A DNA stretch of 64,000 nt, from the NCBI GenBank assembly GCA_013400155.1, contig VXBM01000017.1, positions 248,001 through 312,000 of the forward strand, read 5' to 3'. The notes beneath the pieces are model-generated. The model saw only the letters and a program-made list of their open reading frames with translations. It was not told the DNA's origin and ran no database searches. Below are positions 1 to 12,200 of this stretch, piece after piece (positions within the stretch are counted from its first letter, which is position 1; every line of letters begins with the position of its first letter). Source of the stretch: Helopsaltes ochotensis (Eukaryota > Chordata > Aves > Passeriformes > Locustellidae). Made by a program: the position numbers and the translations under genes.

Positions 1-930
1 GTTGAACCTCAAACAAATGATGTCAGCCCATTGATCCAGATACCTCTGTAGAGCCTTCCTACCCCCAGCAGATCAGCACTCCCATCCAAGTTCACTATTG
101 AACTTGATCCTCTTGTCCATATCTTTGATGAGGTATTAAACAGGGCTGACCCTGTACAGAGCCATGGGGAACCATTCCAGTTACTGCCCACCTTCACCAT
201 CCCACTCTGGGCCCGGGCATCCAGACAGTTTTTAACCCAGGAAACTGCACCTGTCCAAGCCCTTAGTTGCCAGCTCCTCCAGGAGAAAGCTGTGGGAGAC
301 AATGTCAAAGCTTTGCTGGAGTCCAGGTAGACAACAACCACAGCGGTTCCCTTAGGCACTAGGCAGGTTACCTGCTCGCAGGAGATCAGGTTGGTCATGC
401 AGCACCTGCCTTGCCTAAACAAAAGCTGTCTGAGCCTGATAGCCCCGTTGTTCTCTATGTGCTGCATGATGGCACTCCAAAGTATTTGTTCCATAACTTT
501 CCCTTGCACCTAAGTGAGGCTGACAGACCTTTAGTTCCTAGAATCCTCCCTCTGACCCTTCTTCTAGGCATCCCAATGGCCAACCTGCAGTTACCTGGGA
601 TCTCCCCGGTTAGCCAGGACTGATGACAAATGATGGAGAGCGGCTTGGGATGCCCTTCCACCAGCTCCCTCAGTACCCTTGGGTGGATCTCATTCAGCCT
701 CACAGACTGTGTCTAAGGAGCTCAGCCGGTCACTCAGTGCCTCCCTGAGGACTACAGGAGGCTGCTCTGCTGCCCGTCCCTCCCTGCCGCCTCAGGGGCT
801 GGTTGCTCCGAGGATAGCCAGTCTTTCTGAAGAAGGCTGAGGCAAAGAAAGCATTAAATACCCCAGCCTTTGCCTTATCCTTACTTACAACGTTCCCCTC
901 TGCAAGCAATAATTTGTGTTCCGTTAAGGA
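1..930 (-). mobile_element. CR1 LINE fragment, ORF2 region, open at left edge
   Basis: Chicken-repeat-1 non-LTR retrotransposon in reverse orientation. Read on the minus strand it follows the order of CR1 ORF2: a stretch around 930-830 resembling the segment before the reverse transcriptase (reading like EGNVVSKDKAKAG then NAFFAS), then the 'HPRVLRELVEG' and 'QSWLTGEIPG' blocks near 700-610, then the 'GKVMEQI' block and the reverse transcriptase core from about 505 down to 1. Reading frame shifts at least twice, so it is dead. The 5' end fades out near 920-935, which fits the 5' truncation usual for CR1. The 3' end would lie outside the window. Identification rests on recall of the CR1 consensus and not on a database search. 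Confidence 0.9.
9..509 (-). pseudogene. CR1 reverse transcriptase remnant
   Basis: A 166-codon open frame, the longest in the window, lying inside the CR1 element. It carries eroded reverse transcriptase landmarks: GKVMEQI near residue 3, CCMTNLIS at 36-43, the palm block YLDSSKA at 61-67 with the first catalytic aspartate retained, SALFN at 121-125, and LDGSADLLG at 141-149 where functional CR1 enzymes have a FADD box. The second catalytic aspartate pair is therefore damaged and upstream frames are shifted, so no active enzyme is expected. It is a decayed LINE copy and not a host gene. Confidence 0.85.
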
Positions 931-2029
931 AAGAGAAAACACACAATTGCTACTTGCACCTTGTCTACGATAGAAAGACGGTAGTTATTTCAAGTATATT
1001 GGTACCATGAAAAATTACACAACTCCTCTTACATGCATGTAGTTATACATTCAGTTAATTCCACACCAGAAAGGAAACAAGCTATACTGATTTGTCATAT
1101 TGAGGTAACTCCGTCCCTATCAGGAAATACTCTTTATTGATACGGGTCTTTTTCAAATTTATCAATGTATCCTTCTGCGTTTGAGTTTAGTTCATTCCCA
1201 AATCAGCCCCTGGGCCTTGCCCATTCCTAAGATATAACTCCCTGCTAGAAAGGGAACACCAGCTACATATGCCAGCTGAGAATCTAGCCAGATGTATTTA
1301 TTCTGATTATTCATTTTCTATTCTGTTATTCAAGTGATTGGGGAGGAAAAAAATAAGTCACCCCTTCCCAATCTACCACTATACAGCCACAAACATAATG
1401 TAAATAAAATCTAACATTCAATTCCCCAAAGCACATCCCTTTTGTTACAGTGGCATTTCTGATAACAGGAATTACAGCCACATGGAGACTTTTTGTTCCG
1501 CACTAAAAGTGTGATATCTTTGAGAGCAGATGATGGTTTTATTACAAAAACTTTTGTAGTTTGAAAAGAGCAGTAGTAAAAGTTAGTTCAAGGTTTTTAT
1601 GACTTCTTTTGTTCAGAGGAAACTAAAGGAGGAAAACCACCGGTGATGTATGAAAAGATTGCTTGTTTACAATCAGTACACAGATCCTTGCCTTTTTCAT
1701 GAAAGGAAAGGAAACCAGCAGGAGAATTACAATACGGAGCACCTCCCAGGATCTCTTTCACCATTCTCCCCATTTGTGTATTAAGCAACAAGGCAGCTGT
1801 TGAACAAGTACTATCAACAAAGCAATCTTCTAGCCCTTTGATTTAGGCTATTCATATCTTCTGCCCTGAAATAAAATGACTTTCACAATTAAAACACCGA
1901 AATCAATGCTGTATCTATTGTCATGTCTGCAGGAGAAAAGCTTTAATTACAACTCTAGTTAGATAACACAATCATTACACCTCCTTAATCTCAAATATAA
2001 AACCAGTACCCTTTCAGTGCTATGCCACC
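931..2029. other. non-coding AT-rich DNA
   Basis: Unique-looking AT-rich sequence. The only open frame over 60 codons (1597-1791 minus, 64 codons) resembles no known family. No repeat or RNA gene seen. Confidence 0.6.
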
Positions 2030-2520
2030 CTTTCTTTGATTTTTTTTATGTGAATGGCTTTTTATCTGAGCACTTTAATTTGCATGCCTTTGCTGCGAGG
2101 CAGCTCCCCGTGATATGTTAATTGCAGAGTGCTTTAAGTACTAAAAGATTAACATAAAACCCTTTGCAAACAAGCTAATAGTTTATGATAATTTTTGCAT
2201 GGCCTTTGTCTGTCTATCACTGGATTGCCTCTAGCTCTAATTTTATAAAGAAGCTGTAAAATATCATTTAAACAAGTTCATTTACACATAATTATTACCA
2301 GAATCACATTATTCAATTTAGATACTCCAGCCTATTAACAATCCATGAACTAAAATGTAATTAAACTATTTTCCTTTTATGAACCTATTCATTACAATGT
2401 GTGGGAGATGGATCTCTCAGTTTCACTGAAAATTTCAGCACTTTGTTGTTGGAAGTGACAAGTCTAGCATTCATTCTGGGCTTTTAATTACATTAAAAGT
2501 ATTTCAAGGCAGGTAAGTTA
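2030..2520. promoter_or_regulatory. candidate conserved non-coding element (enhancer-like)
   Basis: Seen in the sequence: a perfect POU octamer word ATTTGCAT at 2078-2085, a short stem GCTGC-GAG-GCAGC at 2092-2104, and many homeodomain-type ATTA/TAAT words, including TTAATTGC near 2118 and TTTTAATTACATTAAAA near 2480-2500. There are no long open frames and no repeat homology. This texture is typical of deeply conserved vertebrate developmental enhancers. The assignment is inference, since conservation cannot be measured here. Confidence 0.35.
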
Positions 2521-5500
2521 AAGAATATATTTATAAAAGAATGCGTACAAATGCCAAGATGGTGTCATCCCCTAACATATATTTATTTTACTCCACACAG
2601 TCTGCACTTCTTATCAGATAAAATAATACCAGGACAGATCTTTCAATTACAAGTTCTCAAGTTTCCTCATTTTTGAAGAAATAGTTGAAAAAAGAAAAGT
2701 TTATCCCTAACAAGATTGTTTTAGCCTTTCAATTGCCGCTCTAGTCTACTACCTTTCAGTACAGGGACCTGCATTGTCCAGCTGTGGATATTCCCCTTTG
2801 ATAAAGATTATCTTAGCTCAAAAAAATGACTGTTTCAACCAAGACTAAAATTTGCTGTGCATCAGTCCATCATAAACTGTTAGAGTCTTCCTAACGGCCC
2901 CAGAGCCACTCACTAACTCTCACTGTCAAAACACCATCGTAGTTTCGCTCAGAAGATCCTCCACCTGGCACTTCACAAGGCTTGGGCATCAGGCCCTGTT
3001 TATTTATTTTTATCCCAATTGTCCTGACTTATCAAAGTAAACATCTGATCTGGACAAGAAAAGCCTCAGTCTTTGCTCAGTGATGCAAGCTGCAGACTCT
3101 CCTGCACAAACCAGGCTTTAGGATAGCTGCTGGAATGAGCTCAGTGGAAACATAGCACACGGGTAATTTGCCCTGATAATCAAAATTATTTTATCAGAAA
3201 CATACAAATCAGAAGACACTACGTGTTTCCTTTTATCTGTCAGGATAGAAGCAAACATATCCAAGTGTCACTCATGAGGAAGACAAAAAGAAGGGACCCA
3301 TATTAGCTACAAATACTGATTACCCATGGGTTTCAATTCCCTCACACCTTTGTTAGAATGGGAAACCTTTTAAAAATTTAAGCTGTAAATTAGATGGCAC
3401 TATTACTGAGATAGACAGGTCAGAGGAATGCTGCAGATGAGAGAAAAAAAAAAAAGAAGGCAAAAAATCAAGTTATTCCTCTGATGGGCACAAGGCTCAA
3501 GTATCTCTCTTTTTGGTGACATCACCCCAAATCCATCCTCTATCAGTTCACTCTACCTAATGCCTGATGACTACCTTTTCAGTTGAATTAAAAATCTGCA
3601 ACTTAATTCCTTTGTGTATACTTCTCTTCTGCACAGATAAAAATACTGGCCTTGAAAATTTTGTTAATTTGCTAATGATTGATATTCCTTATCTGAAAAA
3701 TTTAAGATAAGCTTTTGGACAAAGCACACAATAATCACACAATAATATTAATAAGAGAGAGGCCAACAGAAGTTACTGTGGGAATAAGATGCTCTAGAGA
3801 GAAATTCCTTTGCAAAACAAGGGATTCGTAAGAAAACCCTGACAGATATTTCAGTCTAAATGGCCAGGGATCTGTGAATCATTGAGGTTGATAAGCTTAA
3901 TTATTTCTAACAGTCTTTGAGCATTTATTTCAATCAAATGTCAATCTGAATGTTACCATTTAGATCAGTTCCTAGAGAAGTTAATGACTATAAACTCAGC
4001 AGGTAGCTGTGACTGACAAATTACAATAAAACCCAAGACCTTTTATGCTCTCTAAACTCCTTGTCTGTACAATAGAGCTACTTCACAATCCTTTGTAGTG
4101 GACTTTGCAAAATAAATTCCATCATATACATTTTCCTTTTTTTTTCTTCCTTTTTAATTTTTTTTTATTTCAATCACTAAGGGTACAACAAGGAAATGGC
4201 AAATTTTAAATAAATTCAAGTTTGACCACCATTCTAGAGTGCAGCCTAGTCCTACCAGAACTCTTCTAGATCCCAATACATTTACAGAATTACAGTGAAT
4301 TGCAGTCCCCTGTGTTCTTGTTATTGCACACTTCACAGTCATTAACAGTTCTATTAATTATAATTGCATTATTATTAGTAGTAGTAGTAGTATTGTTGTT
4401 GTTACTGTTATCTGGGCGTTTTAAGTATCAAGAGAATATAAATTTTTTTTACTCTTTGAATCATCAGCATTTGAAATTTATCTTCATTTTCAGAGTCTTG
4501 TAAGCACTTCAAAAGAAAACTGACACCACTAATTTTATATACCTATTCAGAAGTTAATTATTCATTACCAGAGTAAGATTAAAACAGTTTCACTGAGAAG
4601 AAAAGGTGTTAGGGTAGGTCAGCTACAATTTGTCTTCAACGCTTACACTTATATGGAAGATCCTTTACTCAACGCCTAAAGGAACCATATGGTTGAGATA
4701 TAACTGACAACACTTGCAGCGTTATTTAAAAGTATAACCAAAAAATCTCTAACAAAACAGTTTAGCATCCCTGTTTACATTAGCAGCTTCAGACTGGTTT
4801 AGATAATGGTCTAAGAATAAAATCACTGCATTTCCTTTTCACAACAGTAAGCTTCATCCTCAGAACAAGTTACAAACAGTCGCTTAAATGTGTGGGGTTT
4901 TTTGGTTTCATGCTGTTTTAAATCAAACTGTTCCTTATGTAGCAATAAGTTTATGAAGGAACCACAGTGTATGAAGAGAAGCATTTTTTCATTTTAGAAT
5001 CTCCCTGTTCATTCCAAACTTCCATTATTTGGACTGTCACCCTGACACAGCCTGAGGTGCATTCCAGCTCTCTGCAAGAGAATCTGCTTTCCCACTAATG
5101 GGGCTGTTCTTGCAATAGCAAATGTAATTTTCCACTCCATTAAAAACAGTGTGCAAAAGGACCCTATTTCTCAATCCACACAGATCAGTTCCCACTGAAA
5201 TCCTATTCACCAAATATTACAATAGCAGAATCCCCTTCAAATATAGGTGCTTTTTCAGGGCTGGACAAACAGGTTTGATCCAACCACAGGCACACCTGAA
5301 CATCACCTGCTCCGATATTCTTCCGTGTTAGACAAAAATACACAGAGGTTCAGGAAGGATCAAGAAGTTACCAAGAAACTGAGAAAGCAAATATTGCAAT
5401 GATACTTCCTGATAATGCCATTTTCATACCACTTTTCTTTAACAACCAGCCATAATGCAGATTTATATAGTGACTTTCTCTCAGCTGTAATTCATCTGGA

Positions 5501-6142
5501 TTTACAAATACACTAATACACCAAATAGTGGTCTAACTGCATTTTGAGTATCTTGCAAAGTTCAAAATCAGATGCCTTTGCAGCAAAGTAAAATTCAAGT
5601 AAAAGAAACAGCATTCTATAATAAAATAGTTACATTCAGCTATATTTTATATTTATTACCCTTTATTTATCTGTATCATTACATCATCAAGACAATTTTA
5701 CAAAAAGGAATGAATATAATCACAGAAGAACTTCTACAAGTACTTTGCCTCATAATTCAGTACAAATTGTTTTCATGCAATCCTCTTCAGGAAACAGTAA
5801 CTCTGTACCCTTTGAGTAAAAGAAATAAAGACTAAGGCAGTGCAAAAGCAGTGTGAAAAGATCTGTCTTTGGGAATTCTATGCCTAGAGTTCTAAACTGG
5901 GCATTAAGTTTATTAAAAAGAAAAGAAAACATTATGGCTTTTAATTAAAACTGACAACCTCAAAATTCAAGTTTCCCAATGTTTTCTCCTTTCCACTGTG
6001 TTACAAAAATAACAATAATAAAGTAACTTAAATGAATTTTAAGAATATATCATGACAGGACTTGAAGAGGTACTTCCCAATATGCATTGTAGCACCATTC
6101 ACCAGGCAGAACAATTAACAAATCACCTAATTTCATTCACCC
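2521..6142. other. non-coding AT-rich DNA
   Basis: No gene recognised. Small open frames (up to 87 codons at 5572-5835 plus) are low-complexity or chance. Contains the compound trinucleotide repeat near 4.38 kb, listed separately. Confidence 0.6.
4368..4403. repeat. compound trinucleotide microsatellite (ATT/AGT/TTG)
   Basis: Three adjoining short triplet runs: about three ATT units, about five AGT units, then about four TTG units. The 67-codon open frame over it is an artefact of the repeat. Confidence 0.85.
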
Positions 6143-6272
6143 TCTCCCTCACTGGAGATATTCCAGCACTGCCTGGATGCAATCCTGTGCCATGTGCTCT
6201 GCTTGAGCAGGAAGGTGGTGCCATGTGTCTCTCTGTGGTCCCTTCCAACCTGACCCATTCTGCCATTCTGTA
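6143..6272 (+). mobile_element. CR1 LINE 3'-end fragment
   Basis: Matches the recalled last ~130 bases of a neoavian CR1: the 'TCCCTCACTGGAGATATTCC' block, 'CTGGATGCAATCCTGTGC', 'GCTTGAGCAGG', 'GTGGTCCCTTCCAACCTGA', then a decayed ATTCTGTG-type terminal repeat (CATTCTGCCATTCTGTA). Heavily 5' truncated, as most CR1 copies are. The same 3' family recurs at 59215-59384 in the same orientation. Confidence 0.85.
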
Positions 6273-9200
6273 CTCACCCCTATACTCTTCCCAGACTGAG
6301 GCTACCAAAGGCTAAGAAGAGAGTTGATAAAATCAAACAAAAAATAAAAAAATTCTTTGTATTAATCAGAATTTAGTAAAAGTATAAAGGTAACACTGCA
6401 GTACTTGGGACCAAATTAACAATAATCTTCAGAGTTTCCAGTTTTGAAAGAAATTTATGAATGAATTAAAATCTAGGCAAATGAAATCTAGAGTCTGGGG
6501 CCACAAATGAGCCAAGAATAATTCTTTATTTCTTGCCATCCTCACTGAAGTACTCCTAGACAAATAAGCATTCTATGTCACATGCCTTTGATTTCTTCCA
6601 TCCCAAACATGCAACCTTGGATAGCATGTTTTAATAAATTAGCAAAATACTTTCATTCTAATTTTGAAGGTGTGTAGAATCCCCATTGTGACAATATGGG
6701 GACATCTCTGTAGATATCTACCACTCCTGACAGCTTTTTAACTAGTCATTGAAAAGTTCAGAAGTATTAAAGAATATTAAAAAATCACATCTGGGGAATC
6801 TGCAAAGACTAAGCATCAAATCACTGATCTCAATGACAAGGGCAGATGACAGGTGACTGGAGTAAAAGAAAGGATGGTAATAAAATGCCTGCAATGGACA
6901 CTTCCATAATTTATCACGGCAAGAATAGGAAAAACACCCTTCTGCAGCTAATGCAGTGTAAACCATAGAGCTACTCAGCAACTTCAGCTGGGAAGCAGAA
7001 CAATACCCAAAACCCTTGAGGCAGGCACTGTGCTGGAGTTACGGATGTCTCTGGGCAGACACAGACACGCTCAGGGATGTGCCATGGAATGACAAAGCAC
7101 CAAAATCCTTGACAAACTGCAAATGAAACTAACTCCTTAACTTTGAATGACTGCTCAAGTTAGCCAAATCTGAATGCTTTAAACACCTTTCCATTTTGTT
7201 GTGTCTCTACATTTAAAAACATAACAATTAACAGGATCTCTGGAATTGTCTCTGTCAGTTCCAGACAAGAGATAAAGTAATATTTCCCCTGTCAGTTCTG
7301 CTTGGTTCTAAATTTTAAAAAGAGCAAACTTCAATCTGAAGACAATAGAAATAATTGTAATAATTTTACACCTTGAAATAATTTACAGAAGTTTCCAGTA
7401 ATATTCTTTTTGGAACATATATTTGCAGTCATCAGAATAATTCCGTTTAAATGAGTAACTTGAAAGGGATAAACTTGACTTAAGAAATCTAATCTGATTA
7501 GAAAAGATGCTTAACCAAATATACAAACTATAACTTCACCTCTAAAAAGCTTTGACTTAAACAACTAACAACTCAAAAAAAAAAAATTAGTTTTCCTACT
7601 TAGGATATAAATATTCCAATTTTATTACAAGGATTCAAGTAAGTTCTGTAGTTAAATGAAAAAGAAAGCATTACCTTTAAAAGAGGCTAAGGGCCAGTAG
7701 ACATTGATCCACCACATGGATCTAGCACACTTTTTAGATCTGATTTGATATATAAAGCCTTCAGTACCCCAGTGCAAGACAGTTTTGTTGCATGATGAAA
7801 TGAAACAGAATAAGGAAAACTCAGTTTACTTTACTGCTACAGATGGTTACTTAAGATTGGGACAAAAAAATCCTCTGAAACAACAGCAACAAATACAAAG
7901 GAGTGGAAATGTAATGGAACTACCATTATTCAGAGATCCTCTCAGCCTGAGAATAGCCTTATATTCATAACTTCTGGAACACTTGGATTGACCTCCAGAA
8001 TTATGTCTGCTGGAGTTGGCTAAAGATAACAATTACAGGGCGGAACAAGAGGAATTATAAATGGTGAAGTATATATTTACAAATTACTGCTACTTTGCAT
8101 ATTGCTACTAGTCTTAATTCCAACAGAATTGTATATAACCCATTACTTAAGAGTCTATCATTTTTCCCCTCCCTTGTGCTAGCAGTGCTTTAAACCATAG
8201 TGTAATTAACGTAATTAAGTTATTAATAAAGATTGAAGGGGTTGAGCATCACATGAAATACTTAATTTTGTGTATCTTTAGCTGAGTGACTGTTTAGGTT
8301 TGTATTTCAACTGTCAGACAAATTATGTGCAATTAAGCCACGGCAGAGATCTCTTTTAATCAGTGATAATGTCACAGACAGATTCATAGTTCTGGGTGGT
8401 GGGTGGTAGAACTGCCCACTCCTTTCTATCTGTTGTATTTTCCTGCTATGCTTTATTCACGTCCCGCATGCATCAGTGTATTCACGCTTTGCGTTTCTCT
8501 GTTAGTGTGTAACGCAAAATAGAAGGTTATGCTGCAGAAATAAAATGTTCTGAATTTACCTAATAATGAGATGAAAAAACTCCTGTCCTTATGCAATTTA
8601 TTCTGTTGCTGTGGTGATAAGAATGCCAGTGTGAAACTGCTCACTGTCTTATTGTTCTACTTCTTTGCGGACCCCCATACTGGGCCATCAGGTCTCTCCC
8701 CAACACTCAACCTATCTACAAAGCTACTCCTAGGAAAAAAAATTCTTATCCCTATTCAGGCAGGTAATGCATTGAAGCCCACAGAACTTGGAACAGATTG
8801 GCTGTACAGACAGTTTTGAAGCTGAAAACTAATGCCAAATCTACCTGAGAATCCTGGATCAATTTCTGGCCAGGGCACAAGAGCTAGGGTAGTCTGTTGG
8901 TGTAATGAAGACATTCTGTGCGCTTCCCAGTCATTCCAATGACCTCCTTTAGGTGAAGACTTGCCGTTATGTTAAAGGTTTGAAGGCTGCTACTGAAAAG
9001 TGCACACATGCCTAACAGTGTCACCAGCACTGGCCCACATCCCCATCTCATCTGGAAGATGTGCTGTATTTTTTTACATTAATAGCTGCAACTGGAAATA
9101 TATGGATCAAGTCAGTAATACTTAACAAGTGTTAAAACCATTTAGGGTGGATCTTGTGCAATCAAACCTTGAAGGCACCTGACATTAGGCCATGCCCTGG

Positions 9201-12200
9201 CTTCCAGACAGTCAGGGTCACAGAGCTCTCTGCATTTATCAGCTGTATCAAGATGTCAGAGGGCAGACAGGGCAGGCAGACATTTCAAAGAAGTACAAAA
9301 GCAAAGGGTTCATATTATGAATGAAGCTGACGATTTATATTTGTGATCTTTCTATTGAGCCCAGATTTATGACCATATTCTTCTAATTCATTGACTCAAG
9401 GGAACAAGCCTTCATCTAGTCTTAGGAGGAAGAAGCTCCCAAGTATCAGATCAGCATTTTGGGCACCTTGCAAAAAGTACCAAAGATAAAACCTGTATTA
9501 TTCCTATTCTTTTACACACAGAATTTTGGTTTTTACTGCTATAACAAGAAAGATAAATTTCCAATTCACAAATAATAACTTTCTACACAGTTGCAAAATA
9601 CTGGGGAGAAGAGCCATCAATATCGCAGCAGTTCTCTGCTGAATTTTACTGAAAGCAAAATTGAGACTAGAGAGCAAGCTAACTTAGCCACTTATAATGT
9701 ACTTGTAGTAAGCGTGATTTTAAATGCAGCAATACTGTTAATTACCACAGAGTTCCCTAAACTGCTAAAAATTCTTCACAGGTTTTGTCTTTTACATAGA
9801 TGAGGAACATCTTTTATCTAAATTTACTATGACAGACACAAGGTGTAAACACCTTTCCCTAATAACAAGGCAAAAAATCTTAGCCAGGCACCATTTGTAT
9901 TTCAACCCCAAAAGAGATATTTTCTGTTTATCTTTTATTCCAAGTTATTTAAGACTGGGATATTTCAATTCAAAGTTACTTTTAGTATTAATATCACATG
10001 GAGTTCATGAAGAAGATCTTAAATAAAACTGTGTATCAAATTTTGAGAATATCCTCTTTATTCAGTGAGAAACACAGTGAACCTTTACCTTGTTTACTCC
10101 CTTGTAGTCATAAAAGGTTTATGAAACACAGTGTGGAAGGCTGACTTCACTTCTAAGGCCATCAATATGAGCACTCTAAGCTAAAAAAACCCCAACTTTC
10201 TGCCCACCCCCACTATTCCCATTAAAGGCTCATGAGGCGTTCTGGACAATAAAATCAGTTGGAGATGTCCTTGATCTTTCTGTGGCTTTTATAGAAACCA
10301 GATGGCTTGGCTCTGGAACATCTCATAATTTAGTGAAATGAAGAATTAAAGGAAGAGTTCAGAATTAGCAAAATTAAACTGCATGAGTTACCAAATGTCA
10401 AAACCGTGGAGATTTTTTTCTTCTAGAATGTTATATGTACTGCAGGCTATCAAATAAGCTCAGAGAAAAAACAATAATGGGCTGAAATTGTATATTTCAA
10501 TAGTTCTGAACAATGGGTTTGACAGCCAGCAAAACTTTCCAAAACTATTTTATTCCAGTTAGGCACACTTTGTTCAATATGCCTTCCAAGCACAAAAGCT
10601 ACATTTTGCATTATTTTGCTTCAGTCATTCCTTGTGCTGAAGACTGAAGTGCTGCTGACATTAGTGCAGAATCACAAATATCAGGATAATAAGACAGTTT
10701 GTAAGACTATACTATGTGAATATACAAATGAAATAATCTGCATATGACTAGAGCAAGGCAAGGGTGTTAAGGAATCATAATTATTTAAATAAAGCAAATA
10801 ATAAATAAAAATAAATCTTTGCAGACATATAAACCTGTTCACCCAAGAAACTAAGAATGTTTTTATGCACTCTCCACACCCTAGAAGGTATATATTTAAG
10901 CTGAAAAACTCTTCAGTCAGAAACTCAAATTGAATCCTTATTTCATCATGTGTCTGTGGAGTTCACAAGGTTTTTAGGTTCTATATTTTGTTTCATATTT
11001 GTTCAGCACCACATTAACAAGCACATGCCTTTCTCATGCTATCAAAAATGATTTAATAATTATTCCCAAGACAGAGAGCTTGTTATGACTCCTTTATTTA
11101 CTCTACAGTTCTGTTACTTGTCATATACTGGTGTCATGTTTGAATTTCATTCCTGCCCTCCAGCAATATCCCATGTGATTTTCTCTAAGATCTTGTGATG
11201 GTTATTGAAGACTTTGTTTTCAGAGAAAACACTAGCCCTCAGTTTTGAAGAATTGCTTGAGGTGTAAAAAGAATTTGAATTATACCCTGCTAAAACTGTC
11301 ATCAAAGTGAATTATTACTGTTTACAGTTGTGTTCATTAATTTTACCTGTATCCGTCCATCTAAATAATATACATAAAGACAGAATGCACATAAAGAGAC
11401 ATTCTATAAGAGGCTGCAAAATAAAATAAATTTTAAAACCCTCACCAATTACAAACGCCAGGATTAATGCTGCTTGTGCAAGTGCAGTTGAAACCTTCTT
11501 TTTACAACTACTCTTCACAGGACAGCAATATTAGCACGTTTATTAGCAAAGCAATAGTAGAAGAGTTTTACACCTTTTGTCTCAAGTTAATACCTGAAAT
11601 ACAAGAAGTTACTCTTGTTGGTTCTCCAGCAATGTACTTTATGTACATTCCCTATCCCCAAATGCATCATGCTTAGACCCAGAAAGACAAGAAGAATGTA
11701 TGAGCTGGATGTAAGATGAAATACACACACAAAGGAAAAATCGGTGAAAGTAATTTCTAATGTTACACAAATATTAAATTCTTCATTTCATCACCGAAAA
11801 AAAAATACTAGTGTATGCAATTTCCTGAACTTAAAAAGTCTAGTTACAACAGATAACACTGATACGTTGCAAAGGTCAAAAATAACCCTGGCAATCATCG
11901 TCCTGATGTGCACAGCAGAGGTGCTCTGCTATCCCCAAAAAACATCTGTCATAATTCAATCAGCTGATAAAATGAAACCTCTTAGTAAAAATTGAAGAAT
12001 AAACTCTTTGTCAAGCTTTGCCACACAGGAATCCAACAATAAACTTACAACAGTATTACAGTATTATGACTGAAACATCAGTTTTTGCCAACGTCAAGTG
12101 ATGTCTCCAACATATGCAATTAAAACTAGCATCAAATCAGCTCAGTGGAAAAAAAACAATTAGACAAATTTACCTTTTTTTCTATGATCCCAGTATGTAA

